DNA of 39,565 nucleotides from Streptomyces hirsutus. Lineage in GTDB: Bacteria; Actinomycetota; Actinomycetes; Streptomycetales; Streptomycetaceae. Below, one piece after another: positions 7,261 through 19,977 of the stretch. The stretch's first letter is position 1; each line of letters opens with the position of its first letter. Location: NCBI RefSeq assembly GCF_001418415.1, contig NZ_LIQT01000015.1, positions 1 to 39,565 on the forward strand. The letters run 5' to 3'. The notes under the pieces are model-generated. The model did no database searches. It saw nothing but the letters and a program-made list of their open reading frames with translations, and was not told where the DNA came from. The position numbers and the translations under genes are program-made.

Positions 7261-7847
7261 ACGTCCTCCTTCTTCGTGTCCGCGAGACCGTCCCGGTCCG
7301 CCCGCCAGTCGCCCACCGGGGCCTTCTTCGGCCAGATCCAGTAGGCCAGCGCCACCAGTCCGTGGATCCCGGCGATGCGCAGCGCGGTGAAGCGCCAGTC
7401 CTCCAGCGTGCCGGTGCGGCTCGCGTCACCGATATACCAGACGGCGAGCTGGAGCAGCGCGACGGCCACGGCGGCGCCCGCCAGCGTGCCCAGCCACAGC
7501 TTCGTCTCGTACCGGGCGCGGGCCGTGCCGTAGCGCGGCGGTCCGGCCGGTTTCGGGGCGCCGCCGAAGCGGTGGGCGGCATGGCCGTCCAGCCACTTCA
7601 CGGTGCGGTGGCCGTGCCCGACGGTGTAGCCGATGTAGAGCGCGGCCAGGCCGTGCGCCCAGCCCGGCTCGGCGCCGTTCCTGAGGTCGACCGCGGTGGC
7701 GACCAGCAGGACGACCTCCAGCAGCGGCTCGCACAGCAGCAGCGCCAGGCCGGTGCGCGGCATTCTCAGCAGGTAGCGGAAGGCCAGTCCGGCGGCCAGC
7801 AGCACCCAGAAGCCGATCTCGCAGGCGGCGATCAAGGCGACGATCAC
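7251..7847 (-). CDS. Conserved integral membrane protein of unknown function
   Basis: A protein of 198 residues starting at GTG 7845-7847, with GAGGAG 6 nt upstream. Hydrophobic segments lie at about 1-22, 30-53, 64-80, 116-138 and 155-174, giving four or five membrane helices. A loop rich in Arg, Gly and Pro separates the third and fourth (GHGHRTVKWLDGHAAHRFGG), and the C-terminus is charged (DTKKEDVRR). I recognise no catalytic motif. It is divergent from chiS across 162 nt, but nothing in the sequence ties it to chitin use. Confidence 0.8.
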   Translation of the reverse strand: MIVALIAACEIGFWVLLAAGLAFRYLLRMPRTGLALLLCEPLLEVVLLVATAVDLRNGAEPGWAHGLAALYIGYTVGHGHRTVKWLDGHAAHRFGGAPKPAGPPRYGTARARYETKLWLGTLAGAAVAVALLQLAVWYIGDASRTGTLEDWRFTALRIAGIHGLVALAYWIWPKKAPVGDWRADRDGLADTKKEDVRR

Positions 7848-7893
7848 GGTTCGCTCCTCTCGGTCACCCTTTCAGGCTCCCGCGCGCACCGGC

Positions 7894-7913
7894 CGTCGGC
7901 GTCGTCGCCGACG
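7894..7913. promoter_or_regulatory. Inverted repeat between the membrane-protein gene and chiS
   Basis: CGTCGGCG (7894-7901), TCGT, CGCCGACG (7906-7913). It lies about midway in the divergent gap 7848-8009, so it could be an operator serving either gene. It could also be a chance GC-rich repeat. Confidence 0.3.
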
Positions 7914-8009
7914 ACGAACTGCCTGTACATCGAAAGATGCAGTCCAGCGGCCCCGAGGAACGTTCTCGGGCATCAGGCGGTGGCCGCGCGCAGCGTGTTG
8001 GATGGGGTC

Positions 8010-9260
8010 ATGGCCCTACGACTCCCCCGGCCCCACCGCTTCGACGTGTGGGCGTCGCTCGCCGGACTGCTCGGCGGGCTGCTGCTGTGGGGCATCGGGC
8101 TGGGCATGCGGCCCGCCGACGCGAGCTACGTGGTCTTCGACGGCCGGTGGCCGGTCCTGTTGCCGCTCGCCGTGATCGCCGGCTGCGAGCTGCTGCGCCG
8201 GAGTGCCCCGCGCATCGCGCTGATCACCGGCACCGCGGCGCTGCTCGCGGACTGTCTCACCCAGGGCAGCCTGGCCACGATCATCATGTACACCGACCTC
8301 ATGTACGCCGCCGTCCTGTACGGCACTCCCACCGCCGCCCGCCTCCTCCCCCGGCTCACCGCGCTGCTCACGGTCGTGGGGACGCTGGTGCCGTACGCGC
8401 TGTGGCGGGTGCCCGAGGCGCTGCTGGTCGGGTTGATCATCGGCGGCGTCGCGTTCACGCCCGCGTCGACCGGGCTGATCGTGCGCAACCACCGGGAGGC
8501 CGCCGAGGCCGCCCGGCTGCGCGCCGAACAGACCGCGCTGCTGGCCGAGATGGACCGCACCCAGGCGGTGACCGCGGAACGCGCTCGGATGGCACGGGAG
8601 TTGCACGACATGGTCGCCAACCACCTGTCCGCGATCGCCATTCACTCCACGGCCGCGCTCTCCCTGGACGACGAGGACGCCTCCCGGAACGCGCTCACCG
8701 TGATCCGGGAGAACAGTGTCCAGGGACTGGCCGAGATGCGCCGTCTCATCGGCATCCTGCGCGACCGCGCCGACGACCGGGAGCCGGCCGCCACCCCGAC
8801 CCTGGACGGTCTCGGCGCCCTGGCGGAGGGGGCCCGCGCCAACGGCCTGGAGGTCGTCCTCGACCTCCTGCCCGACGCCGGGCACGGCGTCGTCCCGCCG
8901 CCGGTGGAGCTCGCCGCGTACAGGATCGTGCAGGAGGCGCTGACCAACGCGCTGAAGCACGCCGACAAGGGGCCGGTCACCGTGCGGCTGCGCTGTGCGG
9001 CCGACGCCCTGGACATCCGCGTGGTCAGCCCGTACGGCGGCCGGGACGCCCCGCGCGCCCCGGGTTCCGGGGCCGGTCTGGTGGGGATGCGGGAGCGGGT
9101 CGCCCTGCTGCACGGCACCTTCGCGGCCGGACCGGAGGACGGCGGCGACCCCGCGCGGCCCGAGGTCTGGGTCGTGCGCGCCTCCCTGCCCCTCGCCGAC
9201 ATCCCCGCGGGCGCCACGGCCGCCGCCCACGCGCCCACGTTCCGAGGAGAGACCGAATGA
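8010..9260 (+). CDS. chiS: Sensor histidine kinase of the chitinase two-component system
   Basis: A protein of 416 residues from ATG 8010; the start is the weakest point because no strong ribosome site precedes it, and an in-frame GTG lies just upstream. Residues 1-160 contain about five membrane helices with almost no extracytoplasmic domain. A coiled linker (161-190) leads to the NarL/DesK-type HisKA_3 domain with phospho-acceptor His199 (ARELHDMVANHLSAIAIH). The ATPase domain follows with an N-box (AYRIVQEALTNALKHAD, 303-319) and a G-box (GSGAGLVGMRERV, 352-363). It overlaps the regulator gene by 4 nt, so the two are translationally coupled. Its position directly before chiC matches the ChiS/ChiR system of Streptomyces; the inducing signal is not visible. 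Confidence 0.88.
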   Translation: MALRLPRPHRFDVWASLAGLLGGLLLWGIGLGMRPADASYVVFDGRWPVLLPLAVIAGCELLRRSAPRIALITGTAALLADCLTQGSLATIIMYTDLMYAAVLYGTPTAARLLPRLTALLTVVGTLVPYALWRVPEALLVGLIIGGVAFTPASTGLIVRNHREAAEAARLRAEQTALLAEMDRTQAVTAERARMARELHDMVANHLSAIAIHSTAALSLDDEDASRNALTVIRENSVQGLAEMRRLIGILRDRADDREPAATPTLDGLGALAEGARANGLEVVLDLLPDAGHGVVPPPVELAAYRIVQEALTNALKHADKGPVTVRLRCAADALDIRVVSPYGGRDAPRAPGSGAGLVGMRERVALLHGTFAAGPEDGGDPARPEVWVVRASLPLADIPAGATAAAHAPTFRGETE

Positions 9261-9907
9261 TCCGCGTCCTGGTCGCCGAGGACCAGTCCGCCGTCCGGGC
9301 CGGACTGGTGCTGATCCTGCGCAGTGCGCCCGACATCGAGGTGGCGGGCGAGGCGGCGGACGGTGAGCAGGCGGTGGCGCTCGCCCGTGAGCTGCGGCCG
9401 GACGTGGTGCTGATGGACGTGCAGATGCCCCGCCTGGACGGGGTGTCGGCCACCCGGCAGGTGGTGGCGGAGGAGCTCGCCGACGTGCTGGTGCTGACCA
9501 CCTTCGATCTCGACGAGTACGTCTTCGGGGCGCTGCGGGCCGGTGCCTCGGGGTTCCTGCTGAAGAACACGGAGGCGAAGGACCTCATCGCGGCCGTGCG
9601 CACGGTGGCGCGCGGTGAGGGGATCGTCGCCCCGGCCGTCACCCGGCGGCTGATCGCGGAGTTCGCCGCGAAGCCCGCCCGCGCGTCCACGGCCGATCCG
9701 GCGGTGCTGGACTCCCTCACCCGGCGCGAGCGGGAGGTGCTGGGCTGTCTCGGCGAGGGCCTGTCCAACGCCGATGTCGCCGAGCGCCTCGACATGGCGG
9801 AGGCCACGGTGAAGACGCACGTCAGCCGTCTGCTGGGGAAGCTGGGCCTGCGCAGTCGGGTGCAAGCCGCGGTACTGGCCCAGGAGTTGGGTGTCCAGAG
9901 GTCATAA
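9257..9907 (+). CDS. chiR: NarL/FixJ-family response regulator of the chitinase gene
   Basis: A protein of 216 residues. ATG 9257 overlaps the TGA of the kinase gene (ATGA) and follows GAGGAGA. The receiver domain has acidic residues Glu8/Asp9, phospho-acceptor Asp54 (VVLMDVQMPRLDG), the switch Thr81 or Thr82 (VLTTFD) and Lys103 (FLLKNTEAKD). The LuxR-type helix-turn-helix is at about 152-206 (LTRREREVLGCLGEGLSNAD, VKTHVSRLLGKLGLRSR). The partner kinase is encoded immediately upstream and chiC begins about 120 nt downstream. In S. coelicolor the orthologous pair controls chiC; here that is inferred from gene order. The direct repeats before chiC are its probable neighbourhood of action, though they also resemble DasR sites. 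Confidence 0.92.
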   Translation: MIRVLVAEDQSAVRAGLVLILRSAPDIEVAGEAADGEQAVALARELRPDVVLMDVQMPRLDGVSATRQVVAEELADVLVLTTFDLDEYVFGALRAGASGFLLKNTEAKDLIAAVRTVARGEGIVAPAVTRRLIAEFAAKPARASTADPAVLDSLTRREREVLGCLGEGLSNADVAERLDMAEATVKTHVSRLLGKLGLRSRVQAAVLAQELGVQRS

Positions 9908-9914
9908 CGGCCTA

Positions 9915-9957
9915 GTGGTCCAGACCTATTGACCCGTGGTCCAGACCTTTCTATCCT
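9915..9957 (+). promoter_or_regulatory. chiC promoter with two 13-bp direct repeats
   Basis: GTGGTCCAGACCT occurs at 9915-9927 and again, identical, at 9936-9948, 21 bp apart (two helical turns). TTGACC (9929-9934) and TATCCT (9952-9957) form a -35/-10 pair with a 17-nt spacer. The first repeat ends just upstream of the -35 and the second fills the spacer. Such paired repeats are known in Streptomyces chitinase promoters. Each repeat also has an inner palindrome, GGTC-CA-GACC, resembling the DasR responsive element core TGGTCTAGACCA. Confidence 0.85.
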
Positions 9958-10026
9958 CACGGCACCGCGGGTGTGATGGCTCAGTCATACCCCCGACGAC
10001 ATCCGTCACCACAAAGGAGGCGCAGC

Positions 10027-11850
<1,824 letters not shown>

Positions 11851-11871
11851 CCGGCAGGTCCGCGGCAACCG

Positions 11872-11900
11872 TGCTCCCCCGGACCTCGTCCGGGGGAGCA
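11872..11900 (+). terminator. Terminator of chiC
   Basis: TGCTCCCCCGGAC (11872-11884), loop CTC, GTCCGGGGGAGCA (11888-11900). This is a perfect 13-bp stem 21 nt past the chiC stop. Confidence 0.85.
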
Positions 11901-11933
11901 TCCGCGTATCCGCGCCCGGCTACGCCACGTTCA

Positions 11934-11968
11934 CCCTCCCCCCAACAGCTCCGCTGCCAGGGGGAGGG
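11934..11968 (-). terminator. Terminator facing the DUF2550 gene
   Basis: CCCTCCCCC (11934-11942) pairs with GGGGGAGGG (11960-11968) around a 17-nt loop, 15 nt past the DUF2550 stop. With 11872-11900 it separates two convergent genes. Confidence 0.55.
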
Positions 11969-11983
11969 GCCCTGAACCTCGCT

Positions 11984-12430
11984 CTACGCGACGTTCACCC
12001 GCTGGCCGGGCGGGGCCGCCTCCAGCCAGGCGAGGAAACCGGTCAGGGCGTCGTCGCTCATCGCGAGCTCCAGCCGCCTGCCCCGGTGCAGACAGGCGAG
12101 GATCACCGCGTCGGACAGCAGCGCCAGTTCCTCCTCGCCCTCGGGCACCCGGCGGCCGGCCACCTCGATCGCCGAACGCTCCAGGACGCGCCGCGGACGC
12201 GGCGCGTAGGAGAAGACGCGGAACCACTCCACCCGGTCGCCGTTGTAGCGGGCCACCCCGTACGCCCAGCCCTTGCCGCCGGAGTCGCCCGGTTCCGGAG
12301 CGTCCCAGCGCAGGCTGCAGTCGAAGGTCCCGCCGGAACGCTGGATGAGGCGGCGGCGCAGACCGAAGACGAAGAGTCCCACCACTACGAGAGCCACGAC
12401 ACTTCCGCACACAGTCAGAGCGAGGACCAT
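11984..12430 (-). CDS. DUF2550 membrane-anchored protein
   Basis: A protein of 148 residues. I prefer ATG 12428-12430, which has AGGAGG 9 nt upstream; a GTG two codons earlier leaves only 3 nt. One N-terminal membrane helix (MVLALTVCGSVVALVVVGLF) is followed by a basic turn (GLRRRLIQRSGG) and a small cytoplasmic domain with FDCSLRW, GWAYGVARYNGDRVEWFRVF and LACLHRGRRLELAMS, the DUF2550 pattern of actinobacteria. The family characteristically sits just after atpC, as here, but has no known biochemical role. A hairpin at 12487-12534 separates it from atpC, so it probably has its own promoter. Confidence 0.85.
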   Translation of the reverse strand: MVLALTVCGSVVALVVVGLFVFGLRRRLIQRSGGTFDCSLRWDAPEPGDSGGKGWAYGVARYNGDRVEWFRVFSYAPRPRRVLERSAIEVAGRRVPEGEEELALLSDAVILACLHRGRRLELAMSDDALTGFLAWLEAAPPGQRVNVA

Positions 12431-12486
12431 CGACACCGACCTCCTCGTCTCCTAGGTAACGGAACGGAAAAATCATCCAGATCTGC

Positions 12487-12534
12487 CTCAGCCGCGACCG
12501 GGTCCGGATCGCTCCGGTCCCAGCCGCGGCTGAG
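12487..12534 (-). terminator. Terminator at the end of the atp operon
   Basis: CTCAGCCGCG (12487-12496) pairs with CGCGGCTGAG (12525-12534); inside, ACCGG (12497-12501) pairs with CCGGT (12514-12518), with a 6-nt bulge on one side. It begins about 60 nt past the atpC stop. Confidence 0.75.
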
Positions 12535-12592
12535 TGACGTCATCGTACGGCTCCCCCCAGAGCCTAGACGGCCCGGAAGGCACCTCGGTCGT

Positions 12593-12970
12593 TCAGCGCT
12601 CCGTCGTCACCGCACGCAGTCGGACGTCCGCGCGACGCTCCGCCGAAGTGTTCTCCTCCGACTTCGCGCGCTCACGCGCCCGCTCCGCGCGCTGGACGTC
12701 GATCTCCTCCGACAGCTCGGCGACCTCCGCCAGCAGCGACAGCTTGTCGTCCGCGAACGAGATGAAACCGCCGTGCACCGCGGCGACGACCGTTCCGCCC
12801 TCGCTCGTACGGATGGTCACCGGGCCCGACTCCAGCACACCGAGCAGCGGCTGGTGACCGGGCATGACGCCGATGTCGCCGGACGTGGTGCGCGCGACGA
12901 CCAGGGTGGCCTCGCCGGACCAGACCTCTCGGTCGGCCGCGACCAGCGCGACGTGCAGCTCAGCAGCCAA
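12593..12970 (-). CDS. atpC: F1Fo ATP synthase epsilon subunit
   Basis: A protein of 125 residues from a TTG at 12968-12970, with GAGGAG 5 nt upstream; in-frame GTG/ATG-like codons further up lie inside a hairpin. The N-terminal beta-barrel is clear (AAELHVALVAADREVWSGEA, SGDIGVMPGHQPLLGVLESG), and the C-terminal helical pair is Arg/Glu-rich (AELSEEIDVQRAERARERAK). Epsilon sits at the foot of the gamma stalk, couples it to the c-ring and can inhibit hydrolysis. It is the last gene of the operon and is separated from atpD by 119 nt with two hairpins. Confidence 0.95.
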   Translation of the reverse strand: MAAELHVALVAADREVWSGEATLVVARTTSGDIGVMPGHQPLLGVLESGPVTIRTSEGGTVVAAVHGGFISFADDKLSLLAEVAELSEEIDVQRAERARERAKSEENTSAERRADVRLRAVTTER

Positions 12971-12988
12971 GATGGCTCCTCGGGTCAC

Positions 12989-13064
12989 CACCCGGCAGGT
13001 CCGCCGGGTGTTGGTTACAAGTCTAATGGGCGTGGATCGGGGGGCGGGACGGTGCCCGCCCCCC
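12989..13064 (-). promoter_or_regulatory. Two tandem hairpins between atpD and atpC
   Basis: GGGGGGCGGG (13039-13048) / CCCGCCCCCC (13055-13064), a 10-bp stem with a 6-nt loop, lies just past atpD. CACCCGGC (12989-12996) / GCCGGGTG (13003-13010), an 8-bp stem, lies about 8 nt upstream of the atpC ribosome site. I infer partial termination or mRNA end protection that lowers epsilon relative to beta. Confidence 0.6.
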
Positions 13065-13089
13065 GACTCAGTTCACTCGAGCACGGGGC

Positions 13090-15446
<2,357 letters not shown>

Positions 15447-15469
15447 GAGTCAGGTCCCTTCCTTGAACG

Positions 15470-17062
15470 TCACTTGGCGGCAGCGGCCGGAGCGTCCTCG
15501 CCGAGCAGCTTGCCGTCGCTCGTCTCGAACTGCTTCTTGAAGGCCGCGACCGCGTCGCCCACGGCCTGGAGGGTGTCGTCCGACATCTTGCCGCCCTCAC
15601 GGATGGAGGTCATGAGGCCCTGCTCACTGCGGTGCAGGTACTCGAGCAGCTCCTTCTCGAAGCGGCGGATGTCGGCGACCGGCACCTCGTCCATCTTGCC
15701 GGTGGTGCCGGCCCAGACGGAGACGACCTGGTCCTCGGTGGCCAGCGGCTGGTACTGGTCCTGCTTCAGCAGCTCGACCAGACGCTGACCGCGCTCCAGC
15801 TGCGCCTTCGACGCGGCGTCCAGGTCGGAACCGAAGGCGGCGAACGCCTCCAGCTCACGGTACTGGGCGAGGTCCAGACGCAGACGGCCGGAGACCTGCT
15901 TCATCGCCTTGTGCTGGGCGGAGCCACCGACGCGGGAGACCGAGATACCGACGTTCAGGGCCGGACGCTGACCGGCGTTGAACAGGTCGGACTCCAGGAA
16001 GCACTGGCCGTCGGTGATGGAGATGACGTTGGTCGGGATGAACGCCGACACGTCGTTCGCCTTGGTCTCGACGATCGGCAGACCGGTCATCGAGCCGGCA
16101 CCCATGTCGTCGGAGAGCTTGGCGCAACGCTCCAGCAGACGGGAGTGCAGGTAGAAGACGTCGCCCGGGTAGGCCTCGCGGCCCGGCGGGCGGCGCAGCA
16201 GCAGGGAGACGGCGCGGTAGGCGTCGGCCTGCTTCGACAGGTCGTCGAAGATGATCAGGACGTGCTTGCCCTCGTACATCCACTGCTGGCCGATGGCCGA
16301 ACCGGTGTACGGCGCCAGGTACTTGAAGCCGGCCGGGTCGGACGCCGGGGAGGCGACGATGGTCGTGTACTCCAGGGCACCGTTCTCCTCCAGCGCGCGG
16401 CGGACCGACGCGATGGTGGAGCCCTTCTGGCCGATGGCGACGTAGATGCAGCGGACCTGCTTGTTCACGTCGCCCGTGCGCCAGTTGTCACGCTGGTTGA
16501 TGATCGTGTCCACGGCCAGCGCGGTCTTGCCGGTGCCGCGGTCGCCGATGATCAGCTGACGCTGGCCGCGGCCGACCGGGGTCATGGCGTCGACGGCCTT
16601 GTAGCCCGTCTCCATCGGCTCGTGCACCGACTTGCGGTCCATGACCGTGGGGGCCTGCAGTTCGAGGGCGCGGCGGCCCTCGGTCTCGATCTCGCCGAGG
16701 CCGTCGATCGGGTTGCCGAGCGGGTCGACCACGCGGCCGAGGTAGCCCTCACCCACGGCGACGGACAGGACCTCGCCGGTGCGGGAGACCGGCTGGCCCT
16801 CCTCGATGCCGCTGAACTCACCGAGGACGACGGCACCGATCTCGCGCTCCTCGAGGTTGAGGGCGAGGCCGAGGGTGCCGTCCTCGAACTTCAGCAGCTC
16901 GTTGGCCATGGCCGAGGGAAGTCCCTCGATCTTGGCGATACCGTCGCCGGCAGCGGTGACCGTGCCGACTTCCTCGCGCGAGGCCGCGTCCGGCTTGTAC
17001 GACTGGACGAAGTTCTCCAGTGCGTCCCGGATCTCCTCCGGCCGGATCGTGAGCTCCGCCAT
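15470..17062 (-). CDS. atpA: F1Fo ATP synthase alpha subunit
   Basis: A protein of 530 residues. I chose ATG 17060-17062 ([20 protein letters not shown]); the longer in-frame reading adds a segment encoded by an upstream hairpin region. The N-terminal barrel is followed by the nucleotide-binding domain with P-loop GDRGTGKT (173-180), the non-catalytic site. The conserved arginine-finger segment [20 protein letters not shown] and SISRVGG-type block ([20 protein letters not shown]) are present. The C-terminal tail is longer than in E. coli and ends [10 protein letters not shown], an actinobacterial trait. The 165-nt gap from atpH holds hairpins. Confidence 0.98.
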   Translation of the reverse strand: MAELTIRPEEIRDALENFVQSYKPDAASREEVGTVTAAGDGIAKIEGLPSAMANELLKFEDGTLGLALNLEEREIGAVVLGEFSGIEEGQPVSRTGEVLSVAVGEGYLGRVVDPLGNPIDGLGEIETEGRRALELQAPTVMDRKSVHEPMETGYKAVDAMTPVGRGQRQLIIGDRGTGKTALAVDTIINQRDNWRTGDVNKQVRCIYVAIGQKGSTIASVRRALEENGALEYTTIVASPASDPAGFKYLAPYTGSAIGQQWMYEGKHVLIIFDDLSKQADAYRAVSLLLRRPPGREAYPGDVFYLHSRLLERCAKLSDDMGAGSMTGLPIVETKANDVSAFIPTNVISITDGQCFLESDLFNAGQRPALNVGISVSRVGGSAQHKAMKQVSGRLRLDLAQYRELEAFAAFGSDLDAASKAQLERGQRLVELLKQDQYQPLATEDQVVSVWAGTTGKMDEVPVADIRRFEKELLEYLHRSEQGLMTSIREGGKMSDDTLQAVGDAVAAFKKQFETSDGKLLGEDAPAAAAK

Positions 17063-17104
17063 CTGAGTTCCCTGCTCTCCTTGTTGGGCCCGAAGTTTCA
17101 CTTT

Positions 17105-17165
17105 GGGGGGATGTGGACTCCCCCCGAAAAGAGGTGAATCCTCTGCACGGCCCAACCAGGGCCGT
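17105..17165 (-). promoter_or_regulatory. Hairpins between atpH and atpA
   Basis: GGGGGG (17105-17110) / CCCCCC (17120-17125), extended by CTTT/AAAG, and ACGGCCC (17147-17153) / GGGCCGT (17159-17165) with a 5-nt loop; a short GAGG/CCTC hairpin lies between them. They sit inside the operon, so processing, stability or attenuation is likelier than full termination. Confidence 0.5.
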
Positions 17166-17227
17166 AGGTACGTACTACGTGTTCAGTTGCCGCGTCCGTC
17201 GCGTCGTCCGCGACTGCCGCGTGAGGG

Positions 17228-18043
17228 CTAGCTCGCCAGTCGGCGGCTCACGTCCTCCAGCCGGTCCGCGAGGGAACCGTTGATGAGCTCGTCACCGACC
17301 TGCACCCGGATCCCGCCGACGACCGAGGGGTCGACGTCGAGGTTGAGGTGCATCTGGCGGCCGTAGAGCTTCGCGAGGCCGGCGCCCAGGCGCTGCTTCT
17401 GCGAGTCGCTCAGCGGCACCGCGGAGGTGACGACGGCCACCATGCGGTGACGACGCTCCGCGGCGAGCTTGGACAGGGACTCGAGTCCCGCTTCCAGGCT
17501 ACGTCCGCGGGGCGCGTTGACCAGACGCGTCACCAGACGCTCGGTGGCCGCGTGCGCCTTGCGTCCGAGCAGGCTGTGCAGCAGCCCGCTCTTGGCGGAG
17601 GCAGTGGCCTTGCGGTCGGTCAGCGCGGCACGCAGGTCGTTGCTGGAGGAGACGATCCGGCCGAACCGGAACAGCTCGTCCTCGACGGTGTCGAGCGCGC
17701 CCGCCTTCTGCGCGGCGGTGAGGTCGGCGAGGTCGGCCAGCTCCTCGAGTGCGTCCACCAGGTCGCGGGGCTGCGACCAGCGGGAGCGCACCATGCCGGC
17801 CACCAGGTCGGCGGCGTTGCCGCTGACCTGGGTGCCGAGCAGGCGCTGGGCCAGGTCCGCCTTGGTCTCGCCGGGCTGCGCCGGGTCGGTGAGGACCCGG
17901 CGCAGCGACACCTCGCGGTGGAGCAGCGCGGTGACGGCAGCCAGCTCTTCGGCGAGCGAGCCGGCGTCCACGGACGTGGAGTCCGTCAGCGCGTCGAGAC
18001 GCTCACGTGCGGCTGCCAGGGCCTCGCGGCTCGCTCCGTTCAT
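17228..18043 (-). CDS. atpH: F1Fo ATP synthase delta subunit (OSCP)
   Basis: A protein of 271 residues that links the peripheral b-stalk to the top of the F1 head. ATG 18041-18043 overlaps the atpF TGA by 4 nt. The C-terminal half holds the family core (RRHRMVAVVTSAVPLSDSQK, GAGLAKLYGRQMHLNLDVDP, VVGGIRVQVGDELINGSLAD). The N-terminal half is about 90 residues longer than in E. coli, as in other actinobacteria, but it is not the b-delta fusion seen in mycobacteria because a separate atpF is present. Confidence 0.97.
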   Translation of the reverse strand: MNGASREALAAARERLDALTDSTSVDAGSLAEELAAVTALLHREVSLRRVLTDPAQPGETKADLAQRLLGTQVSGNAADLVAGMVRSRWSQPRDLVDALEELADLADLTAAQKAGALDTVEDELFRFGRIVSSSNDLRAALTDRKATASAKSGLLHSLLGRKAHAATERLVTRLVNAPRGRSLEAGLESLSKLAAERRHRMVAVVTSAVPLSDSQKQRLGAGLAKLYGRQMHLNLDVDPSVVGGIRVQVGDELINGSLADRLEDVSRRLAS

Positions 18044-18585
18044 CGTGCGGCCTCGGCCTTCTGGTCGAGGTCGTCGAGGAACCGGTCGATCACGCGGCTC
18101 TGCCGGGCGTGGTCCTCGAGGGACTCGCCGACGAGCTTGCCGGCCAGGTCGGTGGCGAGCTTGCCCACGTCCTGGCGCAGCACCGAGGCGGCGGCCTTGC
18201 GGTCCGCCTCGATCTGCGAGTGACCGGCGGCGATGATCTCCTCACGCTGCCGCTGGCCTTCCGCGCGCATCTCGGCGATGAGCGTGGCGCCCTGCTCCTG
18301 CGCCTCCTGACGCAGACGCGCGGCCTCGTGCCGGGCCTCGGCGAGCTGAGCCTTGTACTGCTCAAGGACGCTCTGTGCCTCGGTCTGGGCGGCCTCGGCC
18401 TTCTCGATACCGCCTTCGATGGACTCGCGACGCTCTTCCAGAACCTTGTTGATGTTCGGGAGGAGCTTCTTGGCGAGGATGCCGAAGACGATGACGAAGG
18501 CGAGCAGGCCGATGACGAGCTCGGGAATCGGCGGGACGAGGGGGTTCTGCAGCTCCTCGGCCGCGATATGAAGCAGTGGGCTCAT
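18040..18585 (-). CDS. atpF: F1Fo ATP synthase b subunit
   Basis: A protein of 181 residues. A single membrane helix at about 20-43 (IPELVIGLLAFVIVFGILAK) is followed by a long charged, Ala/Glu/Gln-rich helix (residues about 45-160) that forms the dimeric peripheral stalk. The hinge after the helix, KKLLPNINKVLEERRESIEG, is typical. The C-terminal part (RQDVGKLATDLAGKLVGESL) contacts delta. ATG 18583-18585 lies 44 nt after atpE. Confidence 0.97.
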   Translation of the reverse strand: MSPLLHIAAEELQNPLVPPIPELVIGLLAFVIVFGILAKKLLPNINKVLEERRESIEGGIEKAEAAQTEAQSVLEQYKAQLAEARHEAARLRQEAQEQGATLIAEMRAEGQRQREEIIAAGHSQIEADRKAAASVLRQDVGKLATDLAGKLVGESLEDHARQSRVIDRFLDDLDQKAEAAR

Positions 18586-18629
18586 ATCAGAGTGCCTTTC
18601 GTCTGGTGAACCGGTCGCGGATCAGATGA

Positions 18630-18878
<249 letters not shown>

Positions 18879-18930
18879 TCACGGGCCGGTGGGGGTGGGC
18901 CACCGGTCGAATGGAGGCGGTGCGGGACGC

Positions 18931-19752
18931 TCAGTGCTGCTCGGAGAGCGCGCCCTGGATGTAGGTAACGGTCAGCAGGACGAAGACGTACGCCTGCAGG
19001 GCCTGGATGAAGAGCTCGAAGACGGTCATCACCAGGACCATCACGAACGAGACGCCGGCGTAGGCGATCCCGATGCCGTTCAGCAGGTACCAGCTGGCGA
19101 TGGTGAAGAGCACCAGCAGGATGTGACCCGCGAACATGTTCGCGAAGAGTCGCACAGCGTGGGTGAAGGGCCGCACGAGCAGGTTCGAGAAGGCCTCGAT
19201 GATCATGACGACCGGCAGGGCCGCACCGAGCGACTTGTCGTAGCCGGTGAAGTTCTTCAGGGCGCCGACGAAGCCGTGCCGCTTGAAGGTCAGCGAGACC
19301 CACACGGCGTAGACGAGCAGCGCGAGTCCCAGCGGGTAGGCGAAGATCGACGTCACCGGGAACTGGGCGAGCGGGATGATCGACCAGAGGTTCATCATCC
19401 AGACGAAGAAGAACAGTGCGACGACGAACGGGACGTACTTCTCGCCCTCGCGCTTGCCCATCGTCTCGTAGACGACGTTCTTGCGGACGAAGTCGTAGCC
19501 CGTCTCGGCGACCATCTGGAGCTTGCCGGGAACGACCTGGGGCCGGCGGAACGCCGCCCAGAAGAAGCCGACGATGATGATCGAGCCGAGCAGCGCCAGC
19601 AGCATCGTCTTGTTGAAGTACAGGTTGCTGTCGCCGTCACCCCAGATGGGCTCGAACAGGAACGAATGCAGCCCGGGAGACGGGAAGCCACAGCCGTCGA
19701 AGATGTGGCAGTCGGTCTCGAAGGCGAGCACCTGTGTCGGGTCAGCACTCAC
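18931..19752 (-). CDS. atpB: F1Fo ATP synthase a subunit
   Basis: A protein of 273 residues from GTG 19750-19752, with AAGGAG 6 nt upstream; the longer reading adds MPNPCATLKEPA, which contains the ribosome site itself. There are five or six membrane helices. The essential arginine is Arg201 in LLVRPFTHAVRLFANMFAGH. Other family blocks are FLFEPIWGDGDSNLYFNKTM and PFVVALFFFVWMMNLWSIIP. It provides the two proton half-channels against the c-ring. Confidence 0.97.
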   Translation of the reverse strand: MSADPTQVLAFETDCHIFDGCGFPSPGLHSFLFEPIWGDGDSNLYFNKTMLLALLGSIIIVGFFWAAFRRPQVVPGKLQMVAETGYDFVRKNVVYETMGKREGEKYVPFVVALFFFVWMMNLWSIIPLAQFPVTSIFAYPLGLALLVYAVWVSLTFKRHGFVGALKNFTGYDKSLGAALPVVMIIEAFSNLLVRPFTHAVRLFANMFAGHILLVLFTIASWYLLNGIGIAYAGVSFVMVLVMTVFELFIQALQAYVFVLLTVTYIQGALSEQH

Positions 19753-19977
19753 CGCGGGCTCCTTCAGCGTGGCGCATGGATTCGGCAACCTCGTGGTGTC
19801 GGCGCGGCACGGGGCCGCGGTTCGGCACGGGACTGGTGTTACGGATGGGGGGGCGGCGATGGGGCATCTCGCCTCGCGATGTGACAGGCGTCAGCGTGGA
19901 TGCCCGCGCCCGCGATGCCGCAGTTGGCACCGGACGATAGCAGGGTCCGTCATGCGCCCTTATCCCGGCCCTACGTC

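Noticed and set aside
7937..9907. 656-residue plus-strand reading that ends as ChiR
   Set aside because: Its first two thirds are an alternative frame of chiS (Arg/Ala/Pro-rich); the real chiR begins at the ATGA overlap at 9257.
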